DNA from: Saururus chinensis
Taxonomy: Eukaryota; Streptophyta; Magnoliopsida; Piperales; Saururaceae
Length of the DNA stretch: 64,000 bases
Reading direction: 5' to 3'
Assembly: GCA_035235625.1 (NCBI GenBank)
Contig: CP141150.1
Coordinates: 32,752,756 to 32,816,755, forward strand
The position numbers were made by a program, and so were the translations under genes. Each line of letters begins with the position of its first letter. Position 1 is the stretch's first letter. The notes under the pieces were generated by a model. That model saw nothing but the letters and a program-made list of their open reading frames with translations, ran no database searches and was not told the DNA's origin. Shown piece by piece: positions 34,556 to 45,315 of the stretch.

Positions 34556-35651
34556 TAATATGGTCACCATTGAAATGTACCTCGAGCTGTGAAAAGGCAA
34601 TATGATATTTGGGCAAAAGATAGAGAAATGTAACCAAGACTTTGAATAACTTTCCAACTAAACTATTATTTAATTAAAAATTAAATAAGTTTCACCAATC
34701 GGGTGTTAATACTCCTACTATAAATTTAACTACTTTAATTCTCATAAAAAAATACTTAAATTATCCTAATAATTCTCCAATCTTCCTGGTGAATGGTATT
34801 TCTCTCTATCTTTTTTTGACGTTCCTATATATCTATATCAGCAAATAAACCTGTGTACAAAAATATGTGCAATGGAATAGACATCCCACCTGTGATCTAA
34901 AAGCTCTGTGATCGTACCTCAAATGAACATGTATGTAATTAATTAATCATCAATCATGCAATAACAAAAACTTAATATTCAAATAGTAGCATATTAAATC
35001 CATACATGGTCATCATATATCCATTATATCTTAATGTAACATTTAAATGATCATCATATATCCATCATGATAACGCAATACTCACACAACCTATTCCCTA
35101 TAATTACCCAGAGAATTAGCTATGTGATCCATGAGTTGCGCTGGTGTAAAAGCGTCATGAATGGTCATCCGCGTGCACTCTGTATGACTCGTAAAAACCG
35201 GGAGAGTACTGCTAAAGGATGGGGTCTACCCTCATCCCTACATGGCACCTGAGTAATTTTATTATTTTGATCCTAGAGTTAAGGCACTCGACCCAAACCT
35301 TAACTACCCTTGTCAACCTCTCATTCTTAGGTTGGTTCTTAATACCTAAATCTACTATATATGTTGTATGCACCTCTCATATATCCAATAAGAGGAGAAT
35401 AACATATCACTTACAACCACATACACTTCATAAGGATACCACCACATAACTAGTCAATGATAAGATTCAAGTAAATACACCCTATTCTAAAACATTCATA
35501 TACTATCAATTTCCTTTTGTCAGGAACAATTTATTTCATTGAAAGGATACAACTTATCCTCAGCAAGATCCATAATACTTACCATAATCTCAGCAAAGTA
35601 TAACACAATTTATATATTTTAAGCAAAACCCCATAACACTTACCATAATGG
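34556..35651 (-). repeat. Probable LTR DNA of the minus-strand gypsy element
   Basis: No gene is visible. The segment about 34860-35650 has the look of gypsy LTR DNA. Its repeated words (CAGCAAAGTATAACACAATTTAT and relatives, in shorter form CAGCAAGG/CATAATCTCAG) continue on the far side of the CACTA element at 38778-38950. I therefore assign it to the LTR whose other end is at 40245. The outer boundary is not resolved, and 34556-34860 could be plain intergenic DNA. Confidence 0.45.
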
Positions 35652-36177
35652 CACTACAACAAAATGTACTATTAGCGACGTAATGCTAAGCGTCGCTAAA
35701 AATAACTATTTGGGATGAATGAAAAAGTGTCACAAAAAATGAACTTCATATGCATTGCTAATACTAATCATATTAGCTACGCTTTATTATAAGCGTCGCT
35801 AATAGTTCCTCTATTTGCGACGCTTACAACAGCGTCACTAACAGTTATGAATGAAAAAAAATTGAATTATTAGCGATGCTTTTAAATAAGCGTCGCAAAT
35901 GCCATTTCTAATAGCAACGCTTATTTAAAAGCGTCGCTAATAGCTTTATAAATTCATTTTATTTAATAAATAAATATTAAAAAAATTAAAATAAACTTCC
36001 TTAATATAATATATTTTATTCAATATTTACTATTTGCATATATATTAAATAAAAATAAAATATTCAATAAAAACTAGTGTTAATAATAGAATAAACTTTC
36101 ACTATTTATATATAATATATTTTATTTCTTAAACTTTATTATTAATTTTAAATATAATTTATAATAAAAGAGATAGT

Positions 36178-37490
36178 GCATAGTGAGAGAGTGAGAGTGA
36201 GGAGAGAGAGTGATCGAAGAGAGAGAGAGAGGGAGGAGAGAGAGATGGAGAGTGAGAGAGGGAGGAGAGAGATAGAGAGAGAGAGAGGGAGGAGAGAGAT
36301 AGAGAGAGGGAGAGTGAGAGAGAAGAGAGAAGGAGGAGAGAGGGAGAGAGAGGCAGGAGAGAGAGGAGAGAGGGAAAGGGAGAGGGAGGGAGGAGAGAGA
36401 GAGAGGGAAAGGGAGAGGGAGAGGGAGGGAGGAGAGAGAGAGAGGGAAAGGGAGAGGGAGAGGGAGGGAGGAGAGAGAGAGGGCGAGAGAGAGAGAGGGA
36501 GGAGAGAGATAGAGAGAGGGAGGAGAGAGGGGAATTTTTTATTTTATTTATTTTATCTTTTTTATTTAAAATTTAATTAAAAAAATTTATTAAGCATGTA
36601 TTAGCGACGTATAGGCCTATACATCGCTAATACCACTGAGTATTAGCGACGTATACGCTTATACATCGCTAATACCACTGAGTGTTAGCAACGTATAATC
36701 ATGTACGTCGCTAATACATTATTATTTATTTTTTAAAATAATTTTTAAACAAAAAATATAGATATGGAGAGAGGAGAGAGAGAAGAGAGGAGATAGAGAG
36801 AGGGTAGAGAGGGTGAGGAGAGAGAGAGAGGGAGGAGAGAGAGGGGGAGAGAGGAGAGAGAGACAGGGGGGAGAGAGGGAGGGAGGAGAGAGAGGAGAGA
36901 GAAGAGAGAGAGAGGAGATAGAGATAGAGAGAGAAGAGAGATGAAGAGATAGAGATAGAGAGAGAGGAGAGAGAGGGAGATTTTTTTATTTTATTTGTTT
37001 TATATTTTTTATTTAAAAATTAATTAAAAATTTTATTAAGCATGTATTAGCGACATATAGACCTATACGTTGCCAATACCACTAAGTATTAGCGACATAT
37101 AGACTTATGCGTCGCTAATACCTTAGAGTATTAGCGACATATAGGCTTATACGTCACTAATACCCTTAGTATTATCGATGTATAGTCCTATACGTCGCTA
37201 ATATATTTTTATTTATTTTTTAAATAATTTTTAAACAAAAAATATAGATATAGAGAGAAGAGAGAGAGAAGAGAGAGAGGAGATAGAGAGAGGGTAAAGA
37301 GGGTGAGGAGAGAGAGAGAAGAGGGTGGAGAGAGAGGAGAGAGGAGATAGAGAGAGAGAGAGAGGAGAGAGGGGAGGGAGGAGAGAGAGATGAGAGAAGA
37401 GAGAGGAGAGAGGAGATAGAGAGAGGAGAGAGAGAGGGGAGAGAGAGAGGGAGTAGAGAGAGAAAGGGAGGAGAGAGAGGTGAAAGTTAT
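36178..37490 (+). repeat. Three GA-rich low-complexity arrays in the CACTA element
   Basis: Arrays of GAGAGAGGGAGG-type words fill 36178-36535, 36764-36985 and 37246-37490. They are separated by AT-rich DNA and TATTAGCGACGTATA-type inverted words that could pair. The long open frame of Arg/Glu repeats across the first array is a by-product of the repeat. Confidence 0.9.
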
Positions 37491-37742
37491 AAAAAATACT
37501 ATTAGCGACGCTCGTAAGTGAGCGTCGCTAATAGAACCATTAGTGGCGACGCTTATGGCTACATGCCGCCAATAAGAAACCTCTTAGCGACGTTTACTAT
37601 GTAGCGTTGGTAATAGTGTTTTTTAAATAAAAATTTCAAAGATAATAGCGACAATAGTATCCTTATTAGCGACGCAAATACTTCAGCGTCGCTAATTTAT
37701 ATTCTTCTGGTGACGGTTCTTTTGAAGCGTCGCTAAACATCT

Positions 37743-38345
37743 TACGCAGGTGGAAATTCACCCGGGCGCAAAATTTCCTGCTTGGGTGAATTTTTGCCCT
37801 GCCTTTATAACCACCTGCTGCCTCGCCGTCCCTCCGTCTGCAAACAGGGTTCCCCCCGCCCGTGCCTTTCAACCTCCGGCAGCTGTCCACTCCTCGCCTG
37901 CAACTTCCCCAACCCTGGCTCTCTCTTCTCCTCGCCGTCTCTCCGCCCGATTCCCCCACCCTCAAGCTGCCTCCCTCATGGCGATCTCCTCCAAGCTGGA
38001 TGGAGGAAGCAGTTGTGGGAGGCTGGGAGCCGACTGGCGGCCACGTGCTTGTTGGTGGGTGGAAGCTCTTCTAGAGGCTGGGAGCCGGCGGGCCTCACCG
38101 GACGGAGGAAGGCGACATTTTTCGCCTCCAGACTCATGACCTTCAACCTCTCTGTCGAGAGGTTGAGGACAACCCCCTTCTGCGGGTCGTCACTGACCTG
38201 ATCCCAGCACCCCGCTCCCTGCTCTGGCGCCCCGCTTTCGCTCCCCACGGCCTGCTTCAGCGCCCCGCTCCTACTCCCCAATGTCGCCCGCTCACGTCTG
38301 CAGTGACCCACGACACTGGTCAGCAGCGATTCCAAACTGGGTCAC
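37743..38345. other. GC-rich unique block inside the CACTA element
   Basis: Base composition changes sharply from AT-rich to GC-rich, without the CACTA subterminal words. Proline/serine-rich frames are open on both strands for 60-140 codons. I recognise no domain. A captured host exon, 5' leader or CpG-rich promoter fragment would fit, because CACTA elements often pick up host DNA. That is inference. Confidence 0.45.
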
Positions 38346-38777
38346 CCGGTTTGGTTATTTGTATGCTTTTTTAATTTTTTTTAGCAACGCACTACAAGTG
38401 CGTCACTAAATAGTGGTAAATATTTTTTTATTTTTTTTATTTTTTTAATCTACATTAATGATGTTTCATATACGACACTAATATTATACTATTAGCGAAG
38501 TACAACTATAAACGTCGCTAATAATTATTTTGTATTTATAATTTTTTTAAAATAAATTATATTTAAAAAATATATTTAATTTTTTAATGTTTTATTATTA
38601 GCGACGTATGCCCTAAACATCGCTAATACTAGATTATTAGCAACGTTTAATCATAAACGTCGTTAATGAGCAATAGCGACACCGTTTTTATCAAAGCAAT
38701 TAGCGATGCTTTGTAAGCGTCGTTAATAGTTATTAGCGACGTTTTTACTTTCACTAATAGTCGTTTTTGTTGTAGTG

Positions 38778-39219
38778 TGAGTATAACATCATTTATTCTC
38801 AGCAAGACTTACCATATTTACAATAATCTCAGCATAGTATAACCTAATTTATTCTCAGCATGGCCGCATAACATTTACCATAATCTCATCAAGGTACAAC
38901 ATAGTTTATTCTCAGCAAGGCTTCCCATATTTACAATAATCTCAGTAGGGGATATCATGAAATTGATGGGTCATTTATAAAACAGAACCTTAGCAAGCCC
39001 TTGTGCGTATAAATCAGATAGATAATAGGCATTTGAGTAGAGCATTGTTAAAATCAAGTGCATATCCAAAGAGCAAATCTTGTTCAAAACCAATATATAA
39101 TCAACGTTGGATGCATAACATATGTTTAATTCTAACACACATATCAATGTTGGAGCATAACTTGAATTAAAATCAAATATGTACCAACGCTGGAGGAGAG
39201 CATGTATTTACAACAAGTC

Positions 39220-39254
<35 letters not shown>

Positions 39255-39519
39255 CGCACGCGCATTGTCTTATGTCTGATATATTATATGTCTTGATGCA
39301 AATTTATGCACTGCTTCCATATGGGATAGAGGTTAATGTAAATATATGCACTGATGTTTTGATACACATGTATCCATATTTGATTTAAGTATATGTGCTG
39401 CCTAACGTCCCATATGTGTTCTGAATGCAAATATAGGTACCACCCAATGGTTGATATATTTATGTAGCTATGTTTGAATTAATCATATGCACTGCCCAGC
39501 GTCTAAACTATGTTTGATT

Positions 39520-39572
<53 letters not shown>

Positions 39573-40245
39573 ATAATTGAAAACATTCATGCTTTACATG
39601 AGGGTCCTCACCTTAATTGGCCTAAATCAACTCCTATTGCCAATTACAACTGCTTCTCTCTAAACCCTATCATTAAAACCAAAATACACTTCTAATTAAT
39701 GGCTCCAGAACGTCAATTTTAAAAGACCAAAACGTAGAAGAAAGGGGAACTATTATGGGCATTTCAATTGCCTAGAAACCCTCTGTGCAGAGTGGGTTCG
39801 AAATGGATAAAGAGGGGAGAAATGGAATTGACACAAAGAAGGGCATGAAGGAAGGGTCTCATGGTGTCAGTCCCACTCCAAATAAACCAAAGGACATACC
39901 TTTATCATTTCCCAATTGCAGACAGACCTTCTCACTGCCAAATCTCCACCCCAAAGTTGTCGCCGCCCACCAGACACCTCCAATCGCAGCTGCCCGCTCA
40001 ATCAAGAGAAGTGGGAGATAGGATGGGGTGAGAGGAGAGGGTCTAGGGCTTATATAGAGGAGGGAGAGGGGATACGTACTGGGAGAGACGAGGAGAGATG
40101 AAGTGGGAGAGAGGAGCGACATAGTGGGAGAGGGGACCTCCCCTCTCCCGTTCGGATTAGGGCTGGGGGAGGATGAGGAGGTTTCCTCTCCTCTACCCCT
40201 CTCAAGTTTCTATGTTTTTTAATAAAAACATAACACGGGTTTACA
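38778..40245 (-). repeat. Gypsy LTR (minus strand), proximal part
   Basis: The LTR edge is at 40245, where the minus strand reads TGTAAACCCGTGTTATG right after a purine-rich tract (AAGGTGGGTGGAT). Inside are tandem-like repeats of about 50-60 bases containing ATATGTACCAACGCTGGA and ATATGCACTGCCCAACGT words (39040-39510). There are also TA/TG and AT microsatellites (39222-39265 and 39533-39568) and a GC-richer region at 39780-40200. The distal part continues beyond the CACTA element toward about 34860. Confidence 0.65.
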
Positions 40246-42127
40246 ATCCACCCACCTTAAAACGAACTTCGTCCTCGAAGTTCAACTCGCACTCATAAAG
40301 ATTTGAGGGTACATCTCCTTGATGACATCTTCATGTTCCCATGTACTTTACTTAATTCCATGATTCTTCCAAAGGACCTTGACTAGGGTAATATTTTGTC
40401 TTCGCAGCCGGTGCTCCTTCCTATCCACAATTTGAATAGGTTCTCCAGCGTAAGACATGTCTGCTTATACTTCTAGTGGTTCATAGCTAACAATGTTAAC
40501 AGGATCTCTATTGTACTATCTTAACATCGACACATGAAACACATTGTGGATGTTAGAAAGCTTAGGAGGTAATGCAAGACGATAAGTTGCTGCATCAATA
40601 TGCTCTAAGATTTCAAAAGGACCAATGAAACGAGGAGACAACTTCCCCTTCATTCCAAAATACATCACTCTCTTAATTTGTTGGAGATATCTTCAGAAAA
40701 ACAGAATCCCCAACCACAAACTCTAACTCCCAATGTCGGTTGTCTGCATACTTCTTTTGTCGACTCTAAGCTATCTGCAATTGCTTGCGAATAGTTTGAA
40801 CAATCTCCATTGACTGTTGCACTAACTCTGGGCCAGTTAATCGCTGTTCTCCAACCTCATCCCAACATAGTGGTGATCGACATGGTCTACCATATAAAGC
40901 TTCAAAGGGTGTCATCTCAATACTAGCTAGAAAATGGGCTGACTTTGTAAGTCTATTGATAATTACCCAAATTTCATCATTTCCCTTCAATGTCTTTGGT
41001 ACCATAAAAAAATCCATGGTGATGTTTTCCCACTTCCATTCTGGTGTTGATAACTGTTGAAGCATTCCTCATGGTCTCCTATAATCTGCTTTGACTGATT
41101 GGCATACTAGGCATTTAGAGATAAAGGAGGGAATATCTCTCCTCATGTCATTCCACCAAAAGCTACACTTTAGGTCCTGGTACATCTTGGTGCTCTCTAG
41201 ATGAATAGAATATTTAGAATTATGGGCTTCAGACAATATCTTCTTCTTCAATTCCTCATTATTGGACACACATAACCCACCCTTGAATAGTAGAACTCCA
41301 TTAGGTCGCACTTCAAAGCCTGGGCATGGCTTGTGTGAAATCTTCTCCATAAGTTCTTTAGTTTCAGCATCCTCCTTTTGGGATTCCTTTACTCGAATCG
41401 ACAATGTTGCACTAATGGAAAGATGTGCTAACAAATTCCTTGTGTCATCAACTTACAACTCAGGCTTGCATTCAGAAAATTCTTCAAGTAATTTCCACTA
41501 GTGTAGTCTTGCCATAGTAGCTTTATAGGCTGATTTTGGCTGAGTGCATTCGCTGCTACATTTGCTTTGCCTAGATGGTATGCAATGGTGTAATCGTAGT
41601 CCTTTAAGAACTCGATCCACCTTCTCTGTTACATGTTGAGGTCTTTCTGAGAAAACAAATATTGAAGAATCTTATGGTCAGTAAAAACTTCAAATTGAGT
41701 GCCATAAAGGTAACGCCGCCAGATCTTCAACGTGAATACCACTGCTCCAAGTCATGGGTTGGGTAGTTTCGTTCGTGGATCTTCAACTATCAAGATGCAT
41801 ATGCTCGACCTTCCCTTGTTGCATAAGTACACAACCTAATCCCTTCTTGGATGCATCACTATAGATGACAAATCCGTCTGTTCCGCTAGGTAAAGTCAAC
41901 ACTGGTGTATATGTCAATTTCTCCTTTAATTCCTCAAAGCTAGTTTCACATTCATCACTCCATACGTGCTTGGCTTTCTTCCGAGTAAGTTTTTTTAGTG
42001 GAGTTGTTATAGTAGAAAATTTTGGGTTGAATCACTTGTAGTAACTCGCTAAACCTAGAAACCTTCTGATCTCTGTAGCGTTCTTTTGTCTCTTCCACTT
42101 GAGCACTGCTTCAAGTTGTGGGGTTCT
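40246..42127 (-). pseudogene. Gypsy pol remnant: RT end, RNase H, integrase
   Basis: Read on the minus strand from 42127 downward, the order is a KWKRQKNATEIRRFLGLASY tail of reverse transcriptase, then ECETSFEELKEKLTYTPVL, the RNase H block GFVIYSDASKKGLGCVLMQ (about 41880-41820), and the integrase zinc region (41434-41069). The zinc region has its histidines and CLVCQ. Next comes WENITMDFFMVPKTLKGND with SAHFLASIEMTPFEALYGRP (41065-40766). Between SAHFLA and MTPFEALYGR the catalytic core is missing, so integrase lost its active site by an internal deletion. The C-terminal part reaches NFEDEVRFKVGGL at about 40250. The rest of pol is cut off by the copia insertion at 42128. Confidence 0.82.
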
Positions 42128-42601
42128 TGAGCAAATTCTTCTCCCAAGATAATCAGAGCCTTATAGGATCTGCACTCAGCAAAAGTAAATAATCCCCTTG
42201 TTCTCTCCTTGAGGCTTTTGTAAAAATGTTGGCAAATTTAGATTTTGAGAAACACACAAAGCTCTTACAAAAAACATACATACTCTGAATACTTATGTAT
42301 AAAATGCATAGAAAAGTCACCCCAAACAAAGAGGCATCAAAACCTTCGAAAAAAGGCATTTCTAGCCGTTAAAACATGAAAGGGTATGTGTTTCTTTAGA
42401 AAAGTATGAAGATAGTTCACTAGTTGATCGATTGTTCAAGGAAATGATCAATTCAATGGTAGAGAAGAATCATATGTGAAAGCGTAAAATTTTCCTAAGA
42501 GTTATTGATCGATCGGTTAATGAACTGATCAATCGAACCAAGTGATTGATCGATTCACACACTAATAGATTGCTTGACGTTTTTATGATAAAAACTCAAC
42601 A
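42128..42601 (-). repeat. 3' LTR of the minus-strand copia element
   Basis: On the minus strand TGTTGAGTTTTTATC begins at 42601, straight after the purine tract AAAAAGTGGGGGAT, and the LTR ends GAATTTGCTCA at 42128. The length of about 474 bp suits copia. It carries several GATCGATTG/CAATCGATC words (42430-42560), like the LTR at 2155. It interrupts the gypsy pol remnant at 42127. The matching 5' LTR was not found, so the element is truncated. Confidence 0.7.
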
Positions 42602-43316
42602 ATCCCCCACTTTTTATCATAAAAAATAAATACAAAATAGGCCAATAGTGTAACGCCCGAGATTTTTCACACATTTTCCTCAAAATTCACGGAAAATTTT
42701 TGCAATATAACGTCTGTAAATCGGAGTAAAAATGACGAAATCAAAACCTGATAAGACAGTTTATAATTCAAAACACTAAACATCCATTTTCCATCTAAAT
42801 ATTTTCATCACACGGTCAAACATCGTACGGCTAAAGCAAATATCATCAGGCGCTACTCGAAAACACACGTACGACTAAATTCGCTATGATCATAGACTTT
42901 TAAATACAAAACACTCCCAGGCATCCCTGAGTGCAAGTCCCATAACAGTCCACAGCTTAATCCAAATAAAAGTCCAGAATATAAACATCTTAACGTCTCA
43001 TCTCGCCCAATACATCGGATCGTGGCACAAACAAACTCGTAGTGAGTCAAACATATACCTGAGTCAACGGGAATCAATCTACCGCTGAAATGAGCATCCA
43101 TCTCCAAGAGCTCTCCAACACACACCTGCAAAAGCCTCCCGAACCACGGGGCTAAAAATGGTAGGGTGAGTATTTTCATACTCAGTAGGAAAATACCCAG
43201 TAGGGGAAATCCCAAACGGTGAACTCAAAAGTTCATAAATACATGCGTTCATGCAACTCAAACATGAAGTAGATAGGCATACAAACATCATGCTCATACG
43301 CATACTAACATACCAA

Positions 43317-44110
43317 ATTGCACCATCGTGCCAAAGTCATACCAAATGCACCATCGTGCCAAAAACATACTAAAAGCACTATCGTGCTAAAATCGTACCC
43401 TCAAACAAAACATACACAACACCCTTATCCAGGGTCTTACAAACTTACTCGTACCATCGTACGCATACTCATACAACATACGCATACTTGTACGACCTTA
43501 CTCGTACAATCATATGCTCCCTCATACAGCTTACACTTACTCGTGCGACCTTCCTCGCACATCTTACACTTACTCGTGCGACCTTACTCGCACATCTTAC
43601 ACTTACAGTCTTACTCTGAAACTTACACTTACAGTCTTACTCTGAAACTTACACTTACAGTCTTGCTCGGATTCATACGCTTACAGTCTTACTCTTACAA
43701 TCGTACTCATACTCTTACACTTACAGTCGTTCTCATACACATACACTTACAGTCGTGCTCAAACCCATACTCATACAGTCGTACTCACACACATAATCGT
43801 ACAGACGTACGCATACTATCGACCGCTGAAGCTCATTACAACTAATCAGCTCTAGCGTCGAGATGGAAAGGAATGCCACAGGGGCAACACCTTAACCTCC
43901 GGGGAGTGACTAGACGCCATGGACTTTTCCGAAGGTAAGGCACACCAGTGCTCATGGGGCACAGGATCAAACAGGTAAGAGTAGGTCCATGATACTACTT
44001 ACCTGAGCGCGCAAACATACACCCACACATAAGGGGTCATACAATTGCCCACACATAAGGGGTCATACAATTGCCCACACATAAGGGGTCATACAATTGC
44101 CCACCATAAT
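43317..44110. repeat. Cluster of short tandem arrays within the solo LTR
   Basis: Three kinds occur in a row. ACCATCGTGCCAAA-type units lie at 43317-43400. ACTTACAGTCTTACTCTGAA-type units (about 25 bp, with longer CTCGTGCGACCTTACTCGCA units before them) lie at 43535-43790. Units containing CACACATAAGGGGTCATAC, about 27 bp and three copies, lie at 44025-44100. None resembles coding DNA. Confidence 0.85.
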
Positions 44111-45059
44111 GGGTCTTATAGTGCCAGTGCCACTCTTGGGCAGAAAAACATACAGTGCCACTTGGGCAGAAACATACAGTGCCACTCTTGGGCGGAATCA
44201 TACAACGCTCTCAACAGAGCATCAAACGTCTGGGCTTATACAGCACACAGACCAAATCGGAAACATACGTCGCTCTCAACAGAGCAAAAGACATCCGGTG
44301 CTCTACACAGCACACAGACAACATCCCGCAGGATAACCACCATGGCAAGACATGATAAATGCTTAGCCGACTCATTATCGGCTAGCTCAAACACGGAACT
44401 TAATCCGTCGAACCCTCAGGTCTCAAACTCACAACGCTATCATTAGTTGTGCTTATAATTCAAGTTTGAATTAAGTACATTATGCAGTACAATTATGCCA
44501 CACAAACTCACAGTCCTCGACTGATCAAACTGATGTTGAGCCTGATCGAAACCCTAGTTCGTCAGGGCAGCAGATTTCCTTACCTCGTCCATATCAGGAT
44601 CAAAACTTACCGTACACCAAAATCTTACAGTCTTACATTTCTGCCATCTACCTTATGGCCAAAACATCGTACACAAATGTCATCACACTAAGCTCCTCAG
44701 AGCCAAACCCAATTGTCGCCCTCTTACTTAATACCTCACTAATTATGCTTACTTTTCGCTTCATAATGTATACGTTATGCTTGTACAATTATGAACACTC
44801 TTACTATCTGACAGTCGCCCAACATACAATCTAACCCAACCCGATCCATTCTAATCCTTGCCCGTCATACTCTTATCCTCTGTCATCTGACATACGCTTA
44901 CACAACCGTATCCAAATTCAGACAAAGCCTCTGCAACCTCTTATTGTCCATCGCCCATACCTCTGCCCACATACACTTACACATATCCATACTATAGGCA
45001 AAAAGCCATCATACATACGTATGTCTCCCACATACGTATAACATACACATACGGTCATA

Positions 45060-45315
45060 CATACGTAACTTACGAACATGCATGCTAGCCATCACTAGCA
45101 CATGCATACATCAAACATACACGCTAGTCATCACTAGCACATGCATACACATTCATACATACTTCAACATGCACGCTAGCCATCACTAGCACATACTCAA
45201 TCAACGTACGAAACTTACCAACAAACACGCTAGCCATCACTAGCACATACTCAATCAACGTACGAAACTTACCAACAAACACGCTAGCCATCACTAGCAC
45301 ATACATACATCCAAC
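45060..45315. repeat. Tandem repeat, CGCTAGCCATCACTAGCAC unit
   Basis: The core CGCTAGCCATCACTAGCAC (with variants) recurs five or more times. The last two full units are near-identical and about 54 bp long, each followed by ATACTCAATCAACGTACGAA. The core holds a partial palindrome (GCTAG...CTAGC). The array lies within the large solo LTR. Confidence 0.9.

Larger units (their letters stand above)
35652..38777. mobile_element. Non-autonomous CACTA element with purine arrays and a GC-rich block
   Basis: It begins CACTACAACAAAATG and ends TTTTTGTTGTAGTG, the CACTA-type terminal repeats. The flanking bases TGG and TGA give a weak 3-bp duplication. Subterminal TTAGCGACGCTT/AAGCGTCGCTAAT words are spread over about 35675-35945, 36600-36720, 37045-37205, 37500-37740 and 38480-38760. 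Three long GA-rich arrays occur (36178-36535, 36764-36985, 37246-37490). A GC-rich unique block at about 37743-38345 may be captured host DNA. No transposase is seen. Confidence 0.85.

Noticed and set aside
36176..36580. A 134-codon open frame rich in Arg and Glu
   Set aside because: It is the translation of a GA-rich low-complexity array within a CACTA element, open in several frames.
37666..38335. Open frames of 70-139 codons on both strands in a GC-rich block
   Set aside because: They overlap on both strands, have no recognised domain and lie inside a non-autonomous CACTA element. GC-rich DNA has few stops by chance. Kept only as possible captured DNA.
39222..39568. TA, TG and AT microsatellites with a small open frame across them
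   Set aside because: Simple-sequence DNA only. The frame is low complexity.
43318..43845. A 175-codon frame rich in Ser, Tyr, His and Leu
   Set aside because: It is produced by tandem ACTTACAGTCTTACTC-type arrays and has no domain.
45060..45315. Regular direct repeats with short unique stretches, superficially CRISPR-like
   Set aside because: The units are tandem, the intervening sequences are repeated too, and the context is a plant LTR.
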